From Zelopaecilomyces penicillatus (lineage: Eukaryota > Ascomycota > Sordariomycetes > Hypocreales > Pseudodiploosporaceae), in assembly GCA_005765155.1 (NCBI GenBank), contig VCCP01000007.1, positions 947,501-1,011,500 on the forward strand: DNA of 64,000 bases, written 5' to 3'. A model generated the notes under the pieces. That model saw nothing but the letters and a program-made list of their open reading frames with translations, was not told the DNA's origin and ran no database searches. How positions within the stretch are numbered: position 1 is the first letter of the stretch; each line of letters begins with the position of its first letter. A program made the position numbers and the translations under genes. Of the stretch, positions 25,605-37,000 are shown one piece after another.

Positions 25605-26542
25605 TTGTCTGATAGACAACGAAATCTCTTTAAGTTCTTTCATAAATTGTCCTGTCTCCTCTTGTTAAGTAAACTTTTATATTCGACAAAATTGGGAAAG
25701 CATTTGGAAATGTAGTATGGTTTGTAGCTTCGGAAGTTGCCTCGCATCCCCAACAACGCAACAAACGCATGAATGTGAATGGTGTAAAATTGAGGTTCTG
25801 GCATGACATAAGTAATGGACCTGGATGGTAGATTTTAACACTTTCTGAACCACGCAAATCGTCTAGCTTTTAGATGACCAAAAGTCGAGGTTGCATTGAT
25901 AAAACCATGCGGTAAAAAGATTCGCTATTGTTCTTCTGTCATCTCTCGTACACTGCTGAAGAAGATGTCTGTCTACCTTGCCCCCCAAGTCGTCTAAACT
26001 CCAATGCTATCTATGAAGAAAACTTCATGTGCGTTTATGTACAGGATAGTCTCGGCACAAGCCTTGCCAATATTATAGTTTCGAAATGTTCAGCTTAGCA
26101 ATTCCACCGCCTTCATGAAAGAAGTGCCGCCTCTTACTCTTTTCGAAAAATCAAAGTGCTCAATGACAGCTTGAGGCTCTCTTAATTCGTCACTAAGCGA
26201 GCCATGTCATAGTTTCCAGCCTTAACTCCGAACGCCACCAATACCAGGTGATCCAATGTTATACATCTAACCTCTCTAAGTGTAGCAAGGGCTCAATGAG
26301 TGTATATGCCCATTGTAGCATTCTGTTTAGAAAAGAAGACGTAATCCGCATGTCGAGAATAGAGAAACAAAATGATTAAATGATAAAAGGGCAGTGATTC
26401 AATAGCATTGTTGCGGCATCTTCTTGGGACCGCAATTGCCAAATTGGGCGCTATGCTGCCGTTCCTAATTGGCGTCGGATGAATCATGAGGGTTACCTTT
26501 AAACCAAAGTGGGAAGAAGATAACAAGACAGCAGAGTATTCA
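25605..26542. other. Convergent intergenic region (3' UTRs)
   Basis: About 940 bp lies between the stop of the 188-aa gene and the stop of SET1. It is presumably two 3' UTRs and terminators. Open frames here are short and unconvincing; part of the minus-strand frame at 26,293-26,631 overlaps the last SET1 exon in another phase. Confidence 0.6.
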
Positions 26543-29500
26543 TCAATTGAGAAATCCTTTACACGCGGCTGTGCCACACAAACAAGGGATGCGGTCCAAA
26601 CTGCCAATTTCCCTCTCAAACTTGTAGTCATACGTCAATTCTTCGTCTATGTCACATGTTAGCCACAAATATATAAAGGAAAGCACCCACTCGGCTTAGA
26701 GCCATGTCACGTTTACTTACTCATGGCTATGTCACGAAGAGCATATATGACAATCCTCTTGCTTCCTTCCACTTTAATGATTTTGGCTGTGCAGTTCGGC
26801 ATGCAGCTGTGATTAATAAACCGTGCAATACCTCCTTTCTTCGTAGCATCAACCACTGTATTGTCGTCAATGCGGAATAAGTAGCTGCTACCGATACCAC
26901 TCTTGAGATACCGCTTTTCTCGAATCTCGGCTATCTGCTGCCGCACCTCCTCGCCAACATACTCAATGATCATATCGTCTTTGCCGATATTCTCCATTGC
27001 ATATAAACCCCAGTTATGAATGGCAGATCGAGCAAATTTGACGGGCTTTTTCCGTTTCTTGAGCTGATTGAACTTGAAAACGTCGGAGTCCTGACCGAGA
27101 GACTTCTTTTGATCATTAAGGTCGGCAACGTATCGTCGATTAGTGGCACGGTTAGCACGAGAATTGCCCTTTGCGATGAGTTTCTCAGCTGCTATCTTTG
27201 CAGCTTCGCTTGCAGTGGCTGCAGCATCCTTCCCGTTTTTCTTGAGGTTCGCTTCCCGCTCTTCCCTAGCCTTTTGTACTTTGATGTGATGGGGCAGATA
27301 TTTTGACTTTTCGGAATTCAGTATTTTTTTGGCCCCCTCAGTTCGCGCACATCCGGTCGAGTTTGGAACATAGTAGCCCTTGATAGATACGGCCCCAGTC
27401 ACCAAGCCGTCTGCTGAGTTGAGCTCCCTGATGCGATTCCTCTTCCAGAGCCAAAGTTCAGGATCGCCAATCTCGCCCACCTGGAATTTCTTCTGGAGTC
27501 TGATCAGGTCAGGTAAATCGTGGGCTCCAAATGCTAATGTCCCAAGAGAACCAACATCTGGCTTAAACCCATCTGCCAAAGATACGGCCATCACCATTGG
27601 TTCTGTTGCAAAGAGTTTTTCGTCGTGCTTTTCGACGATGTGGTCAATATCAGGCTCTTTGTCCATTTTAGAAAGCCCTGTCGTATCCTCGCTTTGGTTT
27701 GTCAGGAAGTCTGTCTCTTGATGCTGCTTCAATAACTCTCTTTCCTCCAATAATTGCTTCTTTGTCTTCTTCTTTGACTTGGTGGTTTGCCTCTGCATGT
27801 TCTTTGTGTCTTGCAGCATAGGTGTCTCAGACCGTGAAACGGTGCTGGCCTGTTCATCACAAGTACCAAGATCTGGAGAAGTGTAGTCTACCTCTCTTAG
27901 GACTTTCGGATCCACCGTTAGATGGCCGATCTTCATGTCAAACAATTCCTCGTCCGACTTTTTCTTTTGTCGCTTGAGTGCCATCTCGACTGAGGCCCCC
28001 AGCTTTCGTTTTTTAAGAAGCAGACTTTCAGGGATGGCAAGACTGGCCTCTGTCATTGAGTCATCTTCAGGAACACCCCATGATGTGAAGTCATCCTTTG
28101 AAGCCGCCTCATCATCCGTGCTCACATGACTGCGTGGTCTTGACTCTGGTTCCTCTGTATCTCGCGCCCCCAACACTTGAGCATCTGCATCATCGTCTGA
28201 CTCGAAATCGCTGTCCGGACTTTTCAATCGATAGTGCAATGACCGGACGGCGGTACGGGCGACGTGCGGCCGTTGTCGAGAAAAGGGATCAATAAAGGCG
28301 TTGCGCTGAGCTTGCCCTTTCACTTTGTTCTTGCGTATCTTTGGCAGATGCTTGTGTTTGAGAACCCCCGTCCTCCGTTCGATTGGATCTGCCCGAGAGT
28401 TGGGTGTTCCTACCCTTGGACTGTCATTATCATCGTCAAAACTAAGCTCATTATCCACTGCCTCTGGGGGATCAATATTGAGTTTTCGCCTCTTTGCAGC
28501 ATGGTTGACAGGATCGAGAAAGTCGGCCAAAGTCGGCAGAGCCACTTGTGTTCGAATATGTCTAATCAAATGATCGGTCATTTCTCGCCTGACAACTTCA
28601 ACTGCCTCCATGACTGGGTCTAAATTTTTGGCCCTTTGTCGTCTTTCTTCTTCGAAATCCGCTTCGTTCTCTAGTCGTCGCTTATCCAGCTCATCTTTGT
28701 CCCTGCCACGTGCATTTTCCACGTCTCGTACAGGGCTTTCGCTTCCCTTGCGTCTGGACTTGGACTGGTTCGCACAGGGAAGGCAGAGGTGCATCGACAT
28801 GTTGTAGTTGAAAAATTCGGTGTGATTAACAGCACGAAAACAACGCTCAGCTTCTGACTTTCCTGAGGAAGAACTAGAAAACACAATGTAGAAGCCTGTC
28901 TTATCGAGACGTATGTCGTCGAACCCATAGTTCTTCAGACGTTTTTTCATGTGAGGGACTATACTCGACAAGACAGGCACGCTTTCGTTGCCCACAAATA
29001 TGTAAGGTTGATTGGAAAGTTGCGAAGCGATGCTTTGCGTCTCTATACCTGAGAGAGATCGCGTTGGCGTAGGTAAAATTGCATGAGGCGCTGCTGGGAT
29101 TGATAATTGCCTTTGGGCTGATGGCCCTTTCGGTGCCGTTGGAGGTGGTCTTACGAACCCAGCAACTGTTGTTGACTTTGGCCCTGTCGGAGGAGCCTTC
29201 ATTGCGGAAGCTGTCTTCGCCAATTTCTCTCTTTCTTTCTTCATGTGTTCCTCCAACATGCGACGACTTTTTCGACCTTCTGGATCATATTCCACCTTGA
29301 CCAAATCGGCATCAACTTTGATTCCCCGACTTCGAACTGCCCGACGCGCTGCGTCAACTGCAGATACTCGTGGACGATCGGATCGTTTCGAGTCGCGATA
29401 CCGAATGGTAGCGAAGCCAAGATAGCTGCCGGTATCAGGATGCATTTTATTGCTGCTCTCAGCAATTTCACCAAAATTGGCAAAAATAGCCGTAACTTTG

Positions 29501-30446
29501 TTGAAAGGAACGAGTGGGTTATATCGAGTCACGAGAATTTGTGTTGGGGGCCCTGGGCCAATAGAGGTTTTTGGGTCGTACGGGTACGGCCGGAGGTTAT
29601 CTGGAGCGTGACGCAAGCGAGCTTTGGGCAAATAATAGTCCGTATTGATATATCCCAGCCGACCTCCAGCCTTCGTCAAGCGGGGATCTTGAGGGGGGGC
29701 ATCATCGTCCTGTCCAGAAATTAGCTATCAGAGCTCAAAGATGATGACCCCCCCTCCCAGACAAGCGGCAGAAATTGTATAGTCACACATACCGGACCGA
29801 ACTCCTTGTAAATTGGTTTCGCATTTTTGCTCACTCCCTTATTGCGTAGTCGATCGAGTAGCGGGTCATATGTGCATTTAATGCCTTTGACGGAAAGCAC
29901 GGGATCTCGGGCTGCAATGTGCTCTGAGAACGAAGCTACATCTGACGATAAATAGCCATGGCTGGTATCGTTGTGGGAAATATGTTTCGTAGGATGGTGA
30001 GCTGCTAGAGTCGTGAGCATTTCTAACTTTGCAGGCATCGAAATAGAAGTATAGGAGGGCGAGTCTGCAAAAGTGATGGGGGTGACGCTCATAGAGAGTC
30101 CAGAGGATGCGCCCGTTGCGGATGGTCGCGCGGAGCTGCTGAATACAGATGATGCTGAGCTAGTGTGTGAGCTTGCCGAGCCCATAGCACTTGACATATC
30201 TCCAGGCGACGATTCGTTGTCATCAGTGTGATGAAGGGGGGCATCCGATGAGACACCACGGATTACAGATCGGGGCAGACAATGGATTTCAATGTCTGGC
30301 GCTATGGCAGTCTCTATCGATGAGTCGGCAGTCTGCGTGATGCGCTTTGATCGTTCGCGATCGACCCGTCCTTGGGCTTCGACTTTGATCTTTGGGGCGT
30401 TAGGGAAGAATTGCGCGAAGCTCACGCCAGGTGGCGGGCGAGTCAT
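26543..30446 (-). CDS. set1: SET1 histone H3-lysine-4 methyltransferase (COMPASS catalytic subunit)
   Basis: Three exons on the minus strand: 30,446-29,793, 29,709-26,721 and 26,646-26,543. They give 1,248 aa. The start is the first true ATG of the frame (M-T-R-P-P-P-G, then 'FAQFFP'); the upstream extension opens only with TTG. Order: Ser/Thr-rich N-terminus; 'YDPLLDR' then 'KPIYKEFGP' at the exon 1 end; an RRM-like domain (about 274-330, 'TQILVTRYNP...GFATIRY'); a charged middle region; N-SET (about 946-1,043); SET (about 1,106-1,232) with 'RFINHSCMPNC' from R1181 and catalytic-site 'TYDY' at 1,219-1,222; and a post-SET Cys cluster 'PCLCGTAAC' (C1236, C1238, C1243). The protein ends G-F-L-N as Set1 does. 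All SAM-binding and zinc residues that I can name are present. Role from the family: mono-, di- and trimethylation of H3K4 in the nucleus within COMPASS, linked to transcription. Length is normal for filamentous-fungal Set1. Confidence 0.97.
26647..26720 (-). other. SET1 intron 2 (74 nt), inside the SET domain
   Basis: Donor GTAAGT and acceptor ACATAG, with a GCTAAC branch site. It splits an Asn codon (phase 1) between 'RDIAM' and 'NEELTYDY'. Without splicing, the protein would stop two codons after 'AM' and lose the catalytic Tyr and the post-SET zinc cluster. Confidence 0.95.
29710..29792 (-). other. SET1 intron 1 (83 nt)
   Basis: Donor GTATGT and acceptor GGACAG, with a GCTAAT branch-like site about 15 nt upstream of the acceptor. 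Phase 0. It joins '...YKEFGP' to 'DDDAPPQDPRL', which restores the continuous sequence typical of fungal Set1. Confidence 0.93.
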
Positions 30447-31010
30447 CGTATCGACTGCGCTATTGCTGTCTTTTACACCGTGAAGCAATCATGATATTTC
30501 GCGTTGAAGACTCGAGTGTGTACCATGCAAGATTTGGCAAAAAAGCCAAAGGGGGGTGGGTAGTGAGCGATAGACACGCGCTGGTGCCCAGGGTGCACGC
30601 GACAGAGGCCGTAAATGTTGGCTGATTGGGCTTCACCAAAGACACCCGCTAATATGATAAGAGGGTGCTCAGCGATGGCGAAAGTAGTAGCGACCGCGGT
30701 GCGAATGACTTTCTAGTCTTGCTACAGGCGCATCACCGACAAGGGTGAGGGAAATGCTCTGCAGAGAAGTTGGAGGTTGGACGCCGATTACTGAGGCTAA
30801 GGACAACGGAAGCCAACGACTGGCTCCTAACGGCGCCGGTTTGGGGCACGGATTTCATTGCTGGCGGAGAACGGCTTTAATATTATCCGCCTTCTTGCTT
30901 CAGCTCATCAAAGGATTAATGATGCGCCACGCCCCCCACTTTCCTGTTATTTATATCCTCTCACCACCCCTAGAAGCACCCCACTGGCTTAACACTTGAA
31001 TTAATAGTGT
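30447..31010 (-). promoter_or_regulatory. SET1 promoter and 5' leader, with a 10-codon upstream ORF
   Basis: About 560 bp separates the SET1 ATG from the AT-rich block. An upstream ATG at 30,492 (minus strand) opens a 10-codon frame that ends in TAG at 30,460, 13 nt before the main ATG and in a different frame; if transcribed, it could lower SET1 translation. The far end contains CACCACCCC-type tracts (30,963) and a 7-bp inverted repeat (TAACACT/AGTGTTA, about 30,989-31,012) exactly at the composition boundary. The transcription start is not defined. Confidence 0.5.
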
Positions 31011-31150
31011 TATTAATAATAATATATATGCATATATATATATACTTTAATAAATATAATATAATAGAAATATAATTCTTATAAATTCTTATATAGTTTA
31101 TTAAATAATATATTAAATAAATATAACTTTATATAATAAGCTGGCTTTAT

Positions 31151-31300
31151 ATATAAAGGGACTGGAGGTAGTGCAGCCTAATTCAATAGACCACTATACT
31201 AAAAGGTAAAAGATCCACTAGTATTAGCAACTTATACTAATACTATACCTCATAATAACTTATAAGGCAAAAGCCTAGCTTATATAGAAATCCTATTATA
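31151..31300. repeat. 150-bp direct repeat, copy 1 (lightly mutated)
   Basis: It aligns without visible gaps to 31,571-31,720 (offset 420). This copy keeps GGACTGGAGGTAGTGCAGCC-type sequence, where copy 2 shows the C-to-T / G-to-A equivalents. The pair might be a short terminal-repeat element (about 570 bp overall) or fragments of an LTR. No TSD was found. Confidence 0.7.
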
Positions 31301-31570
31301 ACTATCCCCCCCTTTATAAATAACTTAACCCTAAATAACTATATATTTATAAAATTAATCCAGATTTTTCCTATTATTACCTTATTAGATTATAGGTATC
31401 TTACCTCCTAATATACTATCTAGTCTCTATTAGTATAATATATATATAATAAGCTATTATAGACCTTTAAGGCTGAAGCTTTATAAGCTAATTGATTTAG
31501 TATTTATATAGTTTAAACCCTTAACCTTATAATAAATACTAAGTTATTAATCTATAAATTATTAATATAA

Positions 31571-31720
31571 TTATAAAGGGATTAAAGAGAATATAGCTTA
31601 ATTTAATAAATTATTATATTAAAAGATAAAAGATTTATTAGTATTAGTAATTTATATTAATACTATATCTTATAATAGCTTATAAAGTAAGGGCTTAGCT
31701 TATATAGAAATCCTATTATA
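31571..31720. repeat. 150-bp direct repeat, copy 2 (heavily mutated)
   Basis: Same 150-bp sequence as 31,151-31,300, with most CpA/TpG sites changed to TpA. Both copies end in the same GCTTATATAGAAATCCTATTATA-like tail. Confidence 0.7.
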
Positions 31721-33398
31721 TTATAACTATTATAAATAGGTATTTTAATAAAGGAAAAACAATATATATAATAATATACTATACTTAAGGCTAATTAAAT
31801 AATTTAAGGTAGTTATATATAATTAAGTATAAATATAAGATTTAAAATAATTAAAAAAGGTTATAAAGCTATAATAAATAAGAGTAGATTTAAGAGATTA
31901 ATTAATTAATTTATTTTTAATCTAAAAAATAATTAAAAGATTTTTAATTATTATTAAGAATTATCTAGGATTTTTTTAGAAATTAAAAAAAAAGCTTTAA
32001 ATTTGATAATATTATTTATAATCTAGGTATATCCTATCTATTTATATAGATTAGCTTTTTAAGACTATAATTAATATAGTTATCCTTTTATTACTTTTAA
32101 TAAAGAGAGATATATTTAATTTATTTATTAAAGTTTTAAAAAAGATATTAATATTCTTAAAAAAGAAAAGAGCTTTTTTTTTTTTAGCTCTTTTTTTTGG
32201 TTATCTTATATAATAATAATTATATTATAAGCTTTATTTTCTTATTTTATCTTTTTTATTAAGGTTTATTTATATAATAAGCTAATTAAAATTATATAAG
32301 ATATAAATTAAGCTTAAATCTATAATAATTTATTTTATTTAAATTTAATTATTTATAAAGAATTTTAAATTTATTATAAAAATAATAAAGAATAAAGGAT
32401 TTATAAAGAATTAAATAAATAAAAATAAATTAATATTAATTATTAATAAAATAAAATAAAATTTAATAAAATTAAAATTAAAATATTTATAATAATAATA
32501 AATAAATTATAAATATTAATTATAATAATAATTTAAAAAAGATTAAATAAAAATTTAAAATATAAAATATTTTTTATTAAGATTAATATTTAAATAAAAA
32601 TAATTATTAAAAAATATCTTTATTAATTATTATAAATTAATTAAATTATAATATTTTATAATATTTTATTAAAATATTAAAAATATATATAAAATATATT
32701 TATAAAATATAAAAAAAAGATTAAAAAGCTTTTAAATATAAAATTTATAATATAAATATTAAATTAAAAATAATTAATATTTATATAATATTAATATTTC
32801 TTTAATAAAATATTTAATTATATTTAATTATTATTATTTTAAATTTAAATTTATTAAAAGCTTTATTAATAAATCATAGATTTTATTAAAATTAATAAAA
32901 ATAATAAAACTTATTAAAAGGTATTTAAATTAATAAAAAAAGTTTAAAAATATATATAATAAAATTATAATTAATATTTTAAAGGGTTTTTTTATTTTAA
33001 AAAAAGATTATTTAAAGAATTATATTAATTAAAAATATATTAATTTTATATAGAATTAAAAAAAAGTAAAGCTTATATAATTATATTAAAGTATTTTTAT
33101 ATTATATTTAAATTAATTAAAAGCTATATTAATATATTAATATAATTATATATTTATAAAAAAGGATATTTATAAAAATAAAATATATAATATTTTAAAT
33201 AATAGTTTTAATTAATATAAATATATAAATATAATCTTTTATTTTAATAATATATTTAATAATAATTTAATTATTAATATATATAAACTTTAATATAATT
33301 AAATATTTTAAATTTAAATAATAAAGAATTGATTTTATTATTTTATAAGAAAAATTATTAATTTTAAAATAATAATTATAATTATTATATATATATAT

Positions 33399-33589
33399 TA
33401 TAAAGAAAATTTTAAATATAATTAAATAGAATTATATAGCTTTAATTAATTAATTAATAATAAAACTTATATTTAAATTAAAAAAAAATTTATATCCTTT
33501 AAATATAAAAGACTATTAAAACCCTAATAATTAATAATCTTTTAAATTATATATTATAATTAAATACTTAAATATATAATCTTATTATA
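33399..33589 (-). repeat. 3' LTR of element C' (about 191 bp)
   Basis: It is the reverse complement of the element C LTRs at 46,292-46,484 and 63,284-63,476. It is preceded (on the minus strand) by a polypurine tract and is more heavily AT-shifted than either element C LTR. Confidence 0.75.
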
Positions 33590-33605
33590 ATTATTTCTCT
33601 CTTTA

Positions 33606-34048
33606 TATTATAACCTAATAGCCAAGATTATATAATAGGCCTTAATTATATAACTTATAATATTATTAAATATATATTAAAGGCTTAAAACTATATAAAA
33701 TTAGATTATAATTTTAAAGGTAATCCTAGGCTTAGAATCACTCTTAAAACTATAATCTAATAGAATAGCTTATAATTTTAAGTATAATTTAATAATAAAG
33801 ATTATAGCTTAAATTATAATCTATAATATATATATATATCCTTTATTTTTATTCTTTTAATTTAATCTTAATTAATTATTAATATAATATTATTATATTA
33901 ATCTTATTATTTATTTTAATAATATTAGATTATAATCCTATAAATCTATTATTTATATAATTAATATATTATTTAAAATATCTTAATTTATCTATTAATA
34001 TAAACCCTTTTATTAAGTTTATTCTTTAAGAATTTATTAAATATTATA
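33606..34048 (+). repeat. 5' LTR of element A (443 bp)
   Basis: It begins TATTATAACCTAATAGCC (TG to TA by RIP) and ends AAATATTATA. It matches 40,812-41,254 in length and sequence and matches the element B LTRs apart from a 15-bp length difference. Confidence 0.9.
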
Positions 34049-37000
34049 TATTAATAACTCTTATTTAATAGATTATTATATTATCTTAAATAATATTATT
34101 ATTTTATAATAACTCCTTAAATCTTTATCTTATCTAAAAATATTAATTAAAAAGGATCTTTAAATATCTTTATTAATAATCTAAATATAAATATTAATAA
34201 TAAAATTAAGATTACTCTTAAAGATTTCTAGAATAATTAAAAAAACTTAAATTAAAAATAAAAATCTTAAAAAAGAAACTTAAAAATCAATATAAAGTAT
34301 ATAAAAAGAAAATAACTAGATTTATTATTAAAACCTTATAATTCTAAATTAAATAACTTTTTAAGAATATAGAAATCTAAATACAATAATATAAATATAA
34401 ACTAGAAATAATTATAATATAAATATATAATAAAAAGAATATTAAAAAGATTTTAAAGCTATAAATACTTAAGCCTTTTAATAGTATTTTAAATAAGCTT
34501 TAAGGATTTCTTAATTAACTCTATACTTTCTTTTTATATTATTTAATATAATTCTAGCTTAAATTAATAAAAATAAGATATATTATAGAACTCCTTATTA
34601 AAACTATACTTATTTAATTTAAACTAATACTTTAAGATTATATTAATAATACTTTAATAAATACCTTAAAAAAGGAAATTAATTTAATCTTTATTAACTA
34701 TAATATTTTTAAATAATAATTTTTAAATACTTTTAGATTATTAAATAAAAAATAATAAATTAAATAATACTTATATAATCTATATTAGATAAGATTTATT
34801 TTAAATTATATTATAAAATTCTATTAAATCTTATTTAAATTACCTAAGAAAAATAAATAAATATATATAAAAATCCTATATTATAAACTTAAATTAAAAA
34901 TTAAGGATAAATTAAATAAAAAAATTCTATTAAACTCTTTTATAAAATATTATATTATAGCTATTATTATTAATAATAGATAATACTTATATTAATAAGA
35001 AAAGAAATATAAAGAATAAAACTAAAAACAAACTTATTTTAGATTTTAACTATAATAATAATAATATAAAGCAAATTATAATTAATAATAAAATAACCTT
35101 AATATCTTATTAATTAAAATAAATTTTAATATTATATAATAATAAAATATATCTAAGATTAAATATTATAATTATAATAAAATAGGATATTTTATTAAGG
35201 ATTATTAATAACTAAAACAAGAATAAAAGGATTAAAAATTAATACTTAATATATAATAAAGTATATATACTATAGCTAAAAATAGATAAATCCTAGCTAT
35301 AATAGGATAAAAAGAATAAAAATAAAAATAACTTAAAAACTATAAATACCTTATACCTTAATAATTATTAATATTATAAATTATATTAATTTAATCTAAT
35401 ACTATATAATAAGATTAATAATTAAATATAAATATAAATAAAAAAGAATACTTTAAAAAGATTTTAAATTAATAAATAATTCCTATTATAAATAATAAAA
35501 ATACTTTAATTAAAGATAAAATAATAAATAATAGCTTAAATTCTAACTCTTTAAAATCTAAAAGTAATAAATCTTTTAAAATAATTTAATACTATACTAT
35601 ATTATATCCACTACCTAAAAGTACTACTTATAAATATCTTAAAGAAATAATAATTAAATTTATATAAATATTAAACTATATAAATAAAATCAATCTTTAA
35701 TTTATAATTATTAAATACATTTATAAATAAATATTAAAAAAAAACCTAGATATTCCTATTCTAGAAAATTATCTTAAAAAGCCTTTATATTAAAAACTAA
35801 TTATAATAAATATAAAGATAATTATATACTTTTAGATCTTAATTATAATTTTTATAGTAAAATTAATTAGATATTATATATTAATTTCTTTTATTTTTAA
35901 TATTAAAAAGCAAAAATCTAGAATAAATTCTTTTTATATTATATAAAAGTATAAGAAATTAAAAAAGTCCTTATAAAAGATTAATTTATTAATTAATATA
36001 AGGCTAAGTATTTTATACCTTTTAAAATTAATATATTTAAGCTATACCTTAATATATTAAAAGAATATAAATAAAAAACCAAAAAAAAAACTATAAATCT
36101 ATCTATTATAAGATCTATAAATAAAAAAAACTTAAATTAAAATATAATAAATTATAATTTATTAATTATAAAAAAAAGGATTTATATAATTATATTAATT
36201 TTAAATATAATATATACTTATAATAAAAGCTGATATAATAATATAAGAGATAATTACTAAAAAATAATATTTTAAATAAGACTTAATATAAAGCTATAAT
36301 AGTAATTAATTATAATAAATCTTAATATAAATAATATATAAAAGAAAATAAATATATATATAAGGAAATAAAGAATTTTTATAAATAAGAATTTAACTTT
36401 TAAATCAATCGATAAAAAAAATTAAATTAATTAAACTTTATATTATATAACTATCTAAGGCTTAAATAAAATAAAATATAATAAACTATATAAAAAATAT
36501 AACTTTAAAAACTTAAAAAACAAGTAAAATCACTTATAAAAGAGTTATAGTATAACCCTCTATAAAAAACCCTTTATATAATAAACACTAATAGGCTTAA
36601 ACTAATAATAGAAATATAAATTATAGGATATTATTTTTATACTTTAATAAATAATAAAATAATAAATAATTATATATTATTAAAAACTATAAATTATATA
36701 TAATTATTATAATATAATAAGAAAAAACTATACTTTTTATATAACCTTAAAAGGAATACCTTTACCTATAATAAAGAATAGATTAATAAAAAAACTAATT
36801 ATTTTATATTTAAAGTTTAAGGATATTAAGATAATACTATATTTAATATAATAAATACTAGAAAATATAAACTTATACTAAACCACCCCTGATTATTTAA
36901 TAATAATTTATAAATTAATTAAAGAATAAGCTAGATATAATAAAATAATATTGTATTATCTATTAAAGATTATAAGAATCTAATAATAATAAATAAAATA

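Larger units (their letters stand above)
31011..33398. other. AT-rich relic DNA right of SET1
   Basis: The sequence collapses into AT-rich, RIP-like DNA within about 20 bp of 31,010. It contains the paired 150-bp repeat listed separately and nothing codable. From about 31,740 to 33,398 I see no motif that I can assign. An A/T-biased homopolymer patch (T run) lies at about 32,173-32,183. Confidence 0.55.

Noticed and set aside
27380..27721. Plus-strand open frames inside SET1 (also 28,264-28,623 and 29,245-29,724)
   Set aside because: Antisense shadows of the long SET1 exon with no independent support.
30447..30488. 14-codon N-terminal extension of SET1
   Set aside because: The first codon is TTG; the first in-frame ATG is at 30,446, and that start (MTRPPPG) resembles other fungal Set1 N-termini.
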